From Mollicutes bacterium (GTDB taxonomy: Bacteria > Bacillota_I > Bacilli_A > RF39 > UBA660), in the NCBI GenBank assembly GCA_004552445.1, contig SFOJ01000040.1, positions 1 through 6,429 on the forward strand: 6,429 nt of DNA, written 5' to 3'. The translations under genes were made by a program, and so were the position numbers. The notes below the pieces were generated by a model that did not search any database, was not told the origin of the DNA, and saw only the letters and a list, made by a program, of their open reading frames with translations. Numbering within the stretch: position 1 is the first letter of the stretch; each line of letters opens with the position of its first letter. Shown here one piece after another: positions 1 through 5,221 of the stretch.

Positions 1-97
1 TAGATATTTTAGTACAATTTGAAAAGTGAAAGAAATATACTCCAATCAATAAGTATAAAACTAATATGATAAATAGAATAATAATTAAAACTTTCAT
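1..97 (-). CDS. N-terminal fragment of a membrane-anchored or secreted protein, function unknown
   Basis: This minus-strand reading frame starts at ATG 97-95 and stays open for 32 codons to the window edge, so the C-terminus is missing. The translation begins MKVLIIILFIILVLYLLIG and continues to a polar stretch (FSNCTKIS). That is one hydrophobic helix directly after the start, either an uncleaved anchor or a signal sequence. The ATG shares a base with the TAA stop of the upstream tetR-like gene (TAATG), so the two are probably co-transcribed and translationally coupled. The nearest SD-like sequence, AAGGA at 115-111, is about 13 nt from the ATG, which is long and fits reinitiation by terminating ribosomes. 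Being in the regulator's transcript, it would share its autoregulation. The product cannot be identified from so little sequence. Confidence 0.6.
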   Translation of the reverse strand, partial: MKVLIIILFIILVLYLLIGVYFFHFSNCTKIS

Positions 98-705
98 TAC
101 TCAATCATTTTCCTTACTTGAGTATATAAATATGGTTTAAATTCTTTAATAGGCAATGGTTCATTATTTAAAATAGAATTATAGCAAGTACTTCCAACTA
201 ATTCAATTATCATAAATAATGTTACATCAGGATTATCAACCTTCTTAGAATATTTATTTATTTCATCTATAAATATAGTTTTTAAATCTTTATATTCAGC
301 ATTAATTATTTCAATTAAATCTTTATTATAAAGACCTAAAGATAAATTCTTATTAATAAGTTTTATTAAATCTTTACTACTTGAAAGTTTGTCTATTATA
401 TAATCAATAACACTAATTAATTTATCGGGGAAGTTATCTAATTTCTTCTTATTTGTATATTCTATAGCATCACTAAATAATTTTTTTGATTTATCAATTA
501 TTACTTCTTCATGGATTTGCCATTTATCCTTAAAATATAAATAGAAAGTTCCTTTAGCAACACCAGCATCATTAGCTATATCACTAATAGACGTATCATT
601 AATACCTTTTTTAATAAATAAATTATAAGCAGAAGCCATAAGACTTTCTTTTTTTAATTGCTTTTTTTCTTCTATTTTAGATAAAGTATTTTCAATATTA
701 ATCAT
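97..705 (-). CDS. TetR/AcrR-family transcriptional regulator
   Basis: A 202-residue protein of typical TetR-family length. A Lys/Glu-rich N-terminal arm (about residues 10-20) leads into the DNA-binding domain. The helix-turn-helix lies near residues 39-58 (TSISDIANDAGVAKGTFYLYF), followed by the usual K-D-K start of helix 4. The rest is helical and lacks obvious motifs, as expected for a divergent ligand-binding and dimerisation domain. ATG 705-703 is chosen because AAGGTGA (717-711) precedes it by 5 nt. An in-frame ATG at 768 would add 21 hydrophobic residues, has no SD, and lies upstream of the predicted transcription start. The gene diverges from an MMPL-type exporter, and three palindromes between them overlap both promoters, so it is inferred to be an autorepressor controlling the exporter. 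The ligand is unknown; export substrates of such pairs are commonly lipophilic. The family call is firm; the regulatory role is inferred from layout. Confidence 0.93.
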   Translation of the reverse strand: MINIENTLSKIEEKKQLKKESLMASAYNLFIKKGINDTSISDIANDAGVAKGTFYLYFKDKWQIHEEVIIDKSKKLFSDAIEYTNKKKLDNFPDKLISVIDYIIDKLSSSKDLIKLINKNLSLGLYNKDLIEIINAEYKDLKTIFIDEINKYSKKVDNPDVTLFMIIELVGSTCYNSILNNEPLPIKEFKPYLYTQVRKMIE

Positions 706-710
706 ATTTT

Positions 711-717
711 TCACCTT
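711..717 (-). promoter_or_regulatory. Ribosome binding site deciding the tetR start
   Basis: On the minus strand AAGGTGA stands 5 nt before ATG 705-703. It is the only good SD near the 5' end of the frame, and it fixes the protein at 202 rather than 223 residues. Confidence 0.8.
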
Positions 718-727
718 CAATATATAA

Positions 728-756
728 ATTTTAATATAAAAATGACCAAAAGTCAA
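728..756 (-). promoter_or_regulatory. Promoter of the tetR-like gene
   Basis: The minus strand has -35 TTGACT (756-751), a 17-bp spacer and -10 TAAAAT (733-728). The start point would be near 721, giving a leader of about 16 nt before ATG 705. The -35 box is itself the right half-site of operator O1, so binding of the regulator would block RNA polymerase and give autorepression. Confidence 0.75.
742..756. promoter_or_regulatory. TetR operator O1
   Basis: ATGACC-AAA-AGTCAA is an imperfect dyad with the core TGAC...GTCA. It shares the consensus TGACYnnnRGTCA with two further sites in the same intergenic region. It covers the -35 box of the tetR promoter and the adjoining 9 bp of spacer. The operator role is inferred from repetition, symmetry and position. 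Confidence 0.72.
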
Positions 757-774
757 TAAAATAATCAAAAAGTA

Positions 775-789
775 TTGACTAATGGTCAG
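775..789. promoter_or_regulatory. TetR operator O2
   Basis: TTGACT-AAT-GGTCAG has the core TGAC...GTCA. Its reverse complement matches O1 at 12 of 15 positions. It covers the -35 box of the exporter promoter plus 9 bp of spacer, the mirror image of how O1 covers the tetR -35. Its centre is 33 bp from the centre of O1. Confidence 0.75.
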
Positions 790-803
790 TTTTGAGGTAT
801 ATT
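775..803 (+). promoter_or_regulatory. Promoter of the MMPL exporter gene
   Basis: -35 TTGACT (775-780), a 17-bp spacer and -10 TATATT (798-803). The predicted start point is near 810, giving a leader of about 26 nt with the SD GGAGG at 827-831, 5 nt before ATG 837. Operator O2 covers the -35 box, and operator O3 begins at the predicted start point. Confidence 0.82.
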
Positions 804-808
804 ACTAA

Positions 809-823
809 ATGACCGTTGGTCAT
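809..823. promoter_or_regulatory. TetR operator O3, perfect palindrome
   Basis: ATGACC-GTT-GGTCAT has 6-bp arms that are exact reverse complements around a 3-bp centre. It is the most symmetric of the three sites, so probably the tightest. It begins at the predicted transcription start of the exporter gene and lies just before its SD. Its centre is 34 bp from that of O2. This is a classic place for a repressor to block initiation or promoter escape. Confidence 0.82.
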
Positions 824-836
824 AATGGAGGTATAA

Positions 837-3800
837 ATGAAAAAGTTTGGAGATTTTATATGTAAACATAAGGTAGCTATACTAATAATATCTATATTGT
901 TATTAATACCAGCAGCGATAGGGTATTTTAATACAAAAACTAATTATGATATCTTAGTATACTTACCTGAAGATATTGAAACAATGAAAGGTCAAAACAT
1001 ATTAAAAGAAGATTTTGATATGGGAGCTTTCGCTACAATATCCATAGACAACAGTAATCAAAAGAAAGTTCTAGATGCAGAAAACAAGATAAGAAAAATT
1101 GACGGTGTTAACAAAGTATTAACAATCAATGATCTAACTGGTGTATCTATTCCTTTTGAAATATTACCAGATAGTTTTCTTGAACAAGTAAAAAATGGTG
1201 ATAAAACTCTTATGTTAGTAACATTTAATGAAACAACATCAAATGAAAAAACATTAAATGCTATAACAGAAATAAGAAAAACATTAAATGATATGGCTAA
1301 AGTAGGTGGCATGAGTGCTATCGTACAAGATACCATGGATCTATCAAATAAAGAAGTAGCAATCTATGTAGTAATCGCTGTTATACTATGCTTAATAGTA
1401 TTATCAATATCATTAGATTCATATATTATACCAATATTATTACTTTTAAATATTGGTATAGCTATTATATATAATATGGGTTCAAACATTATATTTGGAG
1501 AAATATCATATATAACAAAAGCAATAAGTGCTGTACTTCAATTAGGAGTAACAACAGACTTCTCAATCTTCTTATATCATAAATATCAAAGTAATTTAGA
1601 AAAAGAAGAAGATACAAATGAAGCAATGGCTAAAGCAATAAAAGAAACTTTAGTATCAGTACTTGGTAGCGCATTTACAACAATTGCTGGTTTCTTAGCA
1701 TTATGTTCAATGAATTTAACATTAGGAAAAGACATTGGACTTGTCATGGCAAAAGGTGTTCTGTTTGGACTTATTTGTGTAGTTACAGTATTCCCAGCAA
1801 TGTTATTATTATGTGATAGATGGATTGTTAAAACAAGACATAAAGTATTAATACCAAGTTTCAAACACATAAAAGATTTCACAATGAAATACTATAAACC
1901 AATATTCGTAGGATTCTTAATATTAATGATTCCAGCAGTAATTGGTAACTCAAAAGTAAATGTTTATTACAACTTAGATAAATCACTTCCTAAAACATTA
2001 GAAAGTGTAAGAGCAAACGAAGAATTAAAGAAAGATTTTAATATTGTTTCACCAGAAATAATATTGTTAGACTCAAACTTAGAAAATTATAAAAAATCAG
2101 AATTAGTAAATAAACTTAAAAATACTAAAGGAATAAGTATGGTTCTTAGTTCGAGTGAATTAGAAAAATATGGATTCCCAGTAGAACTACTTGATGAAGA
2201 TATTAAAGGAATATTTAAAAATGATAAATATGAATTAATGTTAATAAGTTCTGACTATGAAGTAGCTTCTCCTGAACTAACTACTCAAATAGAAGAAATA
2301 GATGAGTTAGTTAAAACATATGATAAAAATGCTATTATCGCAGGTGAAGGACCACTTACTAATGACTTAATTAAGATAAGTGATGAAGACTTTAAAAATG
2401 TTAATTACGTATCTATCGGAGTAATATTCGCAATCATGTTCGTAGTATTAAAATCATTATCATTACCAGTTCTATTAATTATAGCTATTGAATTTGCTAT
2501 ATTTGTAAACGTTGCTATTTCATACTTCACAGGAACAACACTTCCATTTATAGCATCTATAGTAATTGGTACTATTCAATTAGGAGCAACTATTGATTAT
2601 GCAATTCTTATGACAACAAAATACTTAGAATTAAGAAATTCTGGAAAAGATAAATTTAAATCTATGAGAGAAACATTAGATTCTTGTGTAAGTTCAGTAT
2701 TCGTAAGTGGTATGTGTTTCTTCGCAGCAACATTTGGAGTTGGTGCTTATACTGATATAGATTTAATTGGATCAATATGTACATTAATATCAAGAGGAGC
2801 AATTATTAGTATGTTAGTAGTAATCTTAATATTACCATCATTACTAATGCTATTTGATAAGTTGATAATGAAAACAACTTTAAAAAAGAAAGAAGGAATT
2901 AAAATGAATAAAAAAGTATTAGCTGGCTTACTTATAACATTAACATTACCGTTAAGTGTATTTGCTACTACTAAAGATGAAACTGTTTATTCAAGATTAA
3001 ATAGTGATGGTAGTGTTGATAAAACTATAGTAAGCAATCATATTCAAAATGTAAAAGAAGGTAAATATAACGATAGAACTAATCTTAAAGATATAGTAAA
3101 TGTTAATGGAGACGAAAGATTTGATCTTATAGATAATTCGCTTACATGGAGTTCTAAAGGAGAAGATATATTCTATAAAGGTACTTCAACAAAAAGTCTT
3201 CCAATCAAAACAACTATTAAATATTATTTAGACGGAAAAGAATATACATCTAAAGAATTAACTGGAAAAAGTGGAAAAATCAAAATAGTAATTGAGTATG
3301 AAAATACTTCTAAAAAGAAAGTAAATATCAATGGTAAAAAAGAAACATTATATACTCCATTTATGATTACTTCACTTATGACATTTAACAAAGATAATAT
3401 AACTAATTTAAAAGTAGATAATGGTAAAATCGTAGATAATGGTATTAGTTATATGGTTCTTGGATATAGTGCTCCAGGACTTTATGAAAGCTTAAAGATT
3501 GATGATTTAAAAGGATTAGATACAATTACTATTGAATATACTACTACTTCATATGAATTTACTAATATTTATTCCGTAGCTACTTCGAATTTATTTGAAG
3601 ACGTTGATACATCATCATTTAGTGATTTAAATAAACTTTATAGTAGTGTTAACAAACTAGGAACAAGTACTAAAAAGTTAGTAAATGGAAGCAATGACTT
3701 AAAGAATGGTATCAAAGCATACAACGATGGATTTACTAAATATAATGGTGGAATGAATAACTTAGACACAAGCGTTAAAGGTTTAGTAGAAAAATACAAT

Positions 3801-4541
3801 GCATTAAATCAAGGTATTCAAAATTTAAATGAACAAGTAAAAGGTTTAAGTACATATACTAGTTCAATCGTAAACTTAGCTAATGGTATTAACACATTAT
3901 CAACAAAAACAAATGAACTTGCTAAACAATCAGAATTATTAAGTACAACAGTAGATAACACATTATCAACAATGACTAAACATATTGAAACATTAACATA
4001 TATAAAAGAAACAACAACAGATGAAAATACAAAAGATTTATTAGAAGCAGAAATAACTAATTTACAAAAGAGTATAGACTTTAAAACATTAACTTCTATG
4101 AAAACAAATATTGATAATTTAAATAGTAGCATAAGTGCTTTAAATAAAAATGTTAGTGCACTAGCTAGTAGTTCTAAAGATTTAATTACTAATGTTGATA
4201 AACTTGCCCCATCAGTAAATTATTTAGCAGCTAACAGTAATAAAATGTATGAAGGAATTAAAGAACTAAGTGAAAGCGTTGATTATTTAACAAGTCTTAC
4301 AAATACATTTAATACTAAAAATTCAGAAATATTAAAAGGAGCAACAACTCTATATGATGGATTAAATAAATTCAATAAAGAAGGAATTTCTAAGATAACA
4401 AGTGTATTAAATGGTAAAGTTAAAACTTATTCTAAAAAGATTGAAAAACTTATAGACTTAGGAAATGAATACAATTCATTCAGTATGAAAGATAAAAATA
4501 CAGATGGTAAAACTAAATTCGTAATGATGATTAGTGAATAA
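837..4541 (+). CDS. MMPL/RND-family exporter fused in frame to an exported heptad-repeat domain
   Basis: The ORF has 1234 codons; GGAGG (827-831) fixes the start. Residues 1-680 are an MMPL-type transporter: helix 1 (12-31), a large outer loop (32-170), helices 2-6 (about 173-326), helix 7 (355-370), a second outer loop (371-520) and helices 8-12 (about 525-675). Helix 4 carries GVTTDF (Asp241) and helix 10 GATIDY (Asp587), the expected proton-relay positions. Such exporters use proton-motive force to move lipids, drugs or other amphiphiles across the membrane. Residues 681-689 are Lys-rich. From Met690 a full signal-peptide-like sequence follows (hydrophobic to SVFA710), then a beta-rich region, then a long coiled coil (about 935-1195) with LxxG heptads. 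This second part resembles the separate exported heptad-repeat proteins often encoded next to MMPL genes in Firmicutes. In one chain, residues 694-710 would be helix 13, putting the coiled coil outside the cell, where it could act as an adaptor spanning the wall. The substrate is unknown. Whether one or two proteins are made is open. Confidence 0.88.
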   Translation: MKKFGDFICKHKVAILIISILLLIPAAIGYFNTKTNYDILVYLPEDIETMKGQNILKEDFDMGAFATISIDNSNQKKVLDAENKIRKIDGVNKVLTINDLTGVSIPFEILPDSFLEQVKNGDKTLMLVTFNETTSNEKTLNAITEIRKTLNDMAKVGGMSAIVQDTMDLSNKEVAIYVVIAVILCLIVLSISLDSYIIPILLLLNIGIAIIYNMGSNIIFGEISYITKAISAVLQLGVTTDFSIFLYHKYQSNLEKEEDTNEAMAKAIKETLVSVLGSAFTTIAGFLALCSMNLTLGKDIGLVMAKGVLFGLICVVTVFPAMLLLCDRWIVKTRHKVLIPSFKHIKDFTMKYYKPIFVGFLILMIPAVIGNSKVNVYYNLDKSLPKTLESVRANEELKKDFNIVSPEIILLDSNLENYKKSELVNKLKNTKGISMVLSSSELEKYGFPVELLDEDIKGIFKNDKYELMLISSDYEVASPELTTQIEEIDELVKTYDKNAIIAGEGPLTNDLIKISDEDFKNVNYVSIGVIFAIMFVVLKSLSLPVLLIIAIEFAIFVNVAISYFTGTTLPFIASIVIGTIQLGATIDYAILMTTKYLELRNSGKDKFKSMRETLDSCVSSVFVSGMCFFAATFGVGAYTDIDLIGSICTLISRGAIISMLVVILILPSLLMLFDKLIMKTTLKKKEGIKMNKKVLAGLLITLTLPLSVFATTKDETVYSRLNSDGSVDKTIVSNHIQNVKEGKYNDRTNLKDIVNVNGDERFDLIDNSLTWSSKGEDIFYKGTSTKSLPIKTTIKYYLDGKEYTSKELTGKSGKIKIVIEYENTSKKKVNINGKKETLYTPFMITSLMTFNKDNITNLKVDNGKIVDNGISYMVLGYSAPGLYESLKIDDLKGLDTITIEYTTTSYEFTNIYSVATSNLFEDVDTSSFSDLNKLYSSVNKLGTSTKKLVNGSNDLKNGIKAYNDGFTKYNGGMNNLDTSVKGLVEKYNALNQGIQNLNEQVKGLSTYTSSIVNLANGINTLSTKTNELAKQSELLSTTVDNTLSTMTKHIETLTYIKETTTDENTKDLLEAEITNLQKSIDFKTLTSMKTNIDNLNSSISALNKNVSALASSSKDLITNVDKLAPSVNYLAANSNKMYEGIKELSESVDYLTSLTNTFNTKNSEILKGATTLYDGLNKFNKEGISKITSVLNGKVKTYSKKIEKLIDLGNEYNSFSMKDKNTDGKTKFVMMISE
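2882..2888 (+). other. Candidate -1 slippery heptamer A AAA AAG at the exporter/heptad junction
   Basis: In the reading frame of the long ORF the bases read TTA AAA AAG, so the heptamer A AAA AAG is in the phase required for -1 slippage (the same heptamer as in E. coli dnaX). After a -1 shift the ribosome would read GAA AGA AGG AAT and stop at TAA 2900-2902, giving a 688-residue exporter alone. An SD-like sequence lies just downstream rather than upstream, and no strong hairpin was seen, so the usual stimulators are missing. It may simply be the scar of a one-base change in an A-tract. Confidence 0.35.
2891..2897 (+). promoter_or_regulatory. Internal ribosome binding site inside the long ORF
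   Basis: AGAAGGA is followed by 6 nt and ATG 2904-2906, in frame with the exporter and directly followed by a signal peptide. This is a normal SD geometry for this genome, comparable to the SDs of the other genes here. Confidence 0.6.
2904..4541 (+). CDS. Possible nested product: exported heptad-repeat (LxxG) protein
   Basis: If translation starts at the internal ATG, the product has 545 residues. It opens with a typical Gram-positive signal peptide: Lys-Lys at 3-4, a hydrophobic core at 5-19 and likely cleavage after SVFA (residue 21). A beta-rich segment follows (about 22-240, with YLDGKEYTSKEL and GKIKIVIEYEN). A coiled coil then contains four consecutive [L/Y]xxG heptads (259-286) and weaker repeats to about residue 500. 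The end (GKTKFVMMISE) has no membrane anchor. From memory of the family, such proteins are usually free-standing genes just downstream of MMPL exporters, with this same layout. It shares its reading frame and stop with the long ORF, so it may be a separate protein, an additional product, or only the fused C-terminus. No function is established; a role in coupling the exporter to the cell wall is a guess. Confidence 0.5.
   Translation: MNKKVLAGLLITLTLPLSVFATTKDETVYSRLNSDGSVDKTIVSNHIQNVKEGKYNDRTNLKDIVNVNGDERFDLIDNSLTWSSKGEDIFYKGTSTKSLPIKTTIKYYLDGKEYTSKELTGKSGKIKIVIEYENTSKKKVNINGKKETLYTPFMITSLMTFNKDNITNLKVDNGKIVDNGISYMVLGYSAPGLYESLKIDDLKGLDTITIEYTTTSYEFTNIYSVATSNLFEDVDTSSFSDLNKLYSSVNKLGTSTKKLVNGSNDLKNGIKAYNDGFTKYNGGMNNLDTSVKGLVEKYNALNQGIQNLNEQVKGLSTYTSSIVNLANGINTLSTKTNELAKQSELLSTTVDNTLSTMTKHIETLTYIKETTTDENTKDLLEAEITNLQKSIDFKTLTSMKTNIDNLNSSISALNKNVSALASSSKDLITNVDKLAPSVNYLAANSNKMYEGIKELSESVDYLTSLTNTFNTKNSEILKGATTLYDGLNKFNKEGISKITSVLNGKVKTYSKKIEKLIDLGNEYNSFSMKDKNTDGKTKFVMMISE
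3678..3761 (+). other. Segment encoding four consecutive LxxG heptads
   Basis: Residues 948-975 of the long ORF split cleanly into LVNGSND, LKNGIKA, YNDGFTK and YNGGMNN, giving [L/Y]-x-x-G at a strict 7-residue period. Further Leu/Gly heptads follow with less regularity (for example LNQG, LANG, MYEG and LYDG). The period predicts a coiled coil and matches the X-X-X-Leu-X-X-Gly repeats known from YhgE/Pip-related surface proteins. The repeat is at the protein level; the DNA itself is not a tandem repeat. Confidence 0.75.
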
Positions 4542-4542
4542 G

Positions 4543-4571
4543 AAAGGTGCTAGAAATAGCATCTTTTATTT
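4543..4571 (+). terminator. Intrinsic terminator after the exporter gene
   Basis: A 10-bp stem (AAAGGTGCTA / TAGCATCTTT, one G-U pair) with a GAAA tetraloop begins one base after the TAA stop (4539-4541). The stem runs into TTTTATTT, which serves as the U-tract. It separates the exporter unit from the acyltransferase unit, which has its own promoter. Confidence 0.8.
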
Positions 4572-4578
4572 AATAATT

Positions 4579-4607
4579 TTGACTTTATGTATCATTTATG
4601 ATATAAT
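4579..4607 (+). promoter_or_regulatory. Promoter of the acyltransferase-like gene
   Basis: -35 TTGACT (4579-4584), a 17-bp spacer and -10 TATAAT (4602-4607), close to a perfect housekeeping consensus. The start point is expected near 4614. No TGACYnnnRGTCA operator lies here, so the unit should be independent of the TetR protein and probably constitutive. Confidence 0.85.
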
Positions 4608-4626
4608 ACAATCAATTAAGGAAGAT

Positions 4627-4631
4627 GGGGG
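4627..4631 (+). promoter_or_regulatory. Ribosome binding site deciding the acyltransferase start
   Basis: GGGGG lies 5 nt before ATG 4637 and can pair with CCUCC with one G-U pair. The earlier in-frame ATG at 4625 has AAGGA only 2 nt upstream, too close to work, so 4637 is preferred. Confidence 0.6.
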
Positions 4632-4636
4632 ATAGT

Positions 4637-5221
4637 ATGAAAAATCTTTTCATAAGTGATTTACACAATAAAGATGTAGAACACTTTACCACAGATACTG
4701 GATTAAGAATAAGAAGAAAAATGGATAAACCATTTAAAAAAATGTGTAATGTATTTACAAATGCAAATATCATACATGCAGAATCAGGAAGTGGACTAAG
4801 TGATGAAGAATATTTTGACAACCTATCATTAGAATATGTACCGTTAGAAAATTATCCAATTCAAAAAGGTAAAAATAATATTGTAGTAGAAAGATATCCG
4901 AAACTTAATCCTAATGAACCTTATATATTTGTATGTAATCATACTTGTCCTGAAGATATTGAGACAGTTTTAAATATATTAGATAGAAATGCTTATTTAA
5001 TTTTAGGTTCCATCGAATCTTTACAATATAATCCAGAAATGTATTTATCATGGTTAAATGGAATGATACCATTTGATATAATGGATAAAACTCAAAGAAA
5101 AGATGTACTAAAAAAAATGTGTAGAGTATTAAAATCTAATAGTATATTAATATTCCCAGAAGGTTCACATAATTATAGCCCAAATAAGCTTGTGCACTTC
5201 AAACAAATAGAAAAATTGTAG
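4637..5221 (+). CDS. PlsC-like acyltransferase, N-terminal part (frame-broken)
   Basis: From ATG 4637 the frame gives 194 residues and ends at TAG 5219-5221. VCNHTCPED (His102, Asp107) is the HxxxxD catalytic motif of glycerolipid acyltransferases. IFPEGSHNYS (173-176 = FPEG) is the acceptor-phosphate binding motif. About 95 residues precede the catalytic motif, without a predicted membrane helix. The expected role is transfer of a fatty acyl group to lysophosphatidate or a similar lysolipid at the cytoplasmic face of the membrane. The frame stops only ~18 residues after FPEG, before the rest of the fold, which continues in the -1 frame from 5221. As it stands the product would be truncated and probably inactive. 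Confidence 0.75.
   Translation: MKNLFISDLHNKDVEHFTTDTGLRIRRKMDKPFKKMCNVFTNANIIHAESGSGLSDEEYFDNLSLEYVPLENYPIQKGKNNIVVERYPKLNPNEPYIFVCNHTCPEDIETVLNILDRNAYLILGSIESLQYNPEMYLSWLNGMIPFDIMDKTQRKDVLKKMCRVLKSNSILIFPEGSHNYSPNKLVHFKQIEKL

Noticed and set aside
706..768. Extended TetR start giving 223 residues
   Set aside because: The extra 21 residues are hydrophobic, have no SD, and lie upstream of the predicted transcription start and across operator O1. The start at 705 has a good SD.
1245..1292. Short direct repeat AAAAACATTAAATG in the exporter gene
   Set aside because: It comes from two similar codon runs (KTLNA and KTLND) in AT-rich coding sequence; there is no sign of a functional repeat.
1058..1882. 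Two minus-strand open frames (1058-1336 and 1586-1882)
   Set aside because: They lie entirely antisense to the exporter, have no plausible SD or promoter, and encode no recognisable protein. They are shadows of a codon-biased gene.
3818..4132. Minus-strand open frame of 104 codons
   Set aside because: It is antisense to the heptad-repeat region; its Val/Leu-rich sequence is the reverse complement of Asn/Lys/Thr codons.
4612..4821. Minus-strand open frame of 69 codons
   Set aside because: It is antisense to the acyltransferase 5' end and its promoter, with no supporting start signals.
5208..5221. Programmed frameshift site in the acyltransferase
   Set aside because: No properly phased slippery heptamer is present before the TAG. 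A frame change there would still leave the fold several residues short, so a deletion explains it better.
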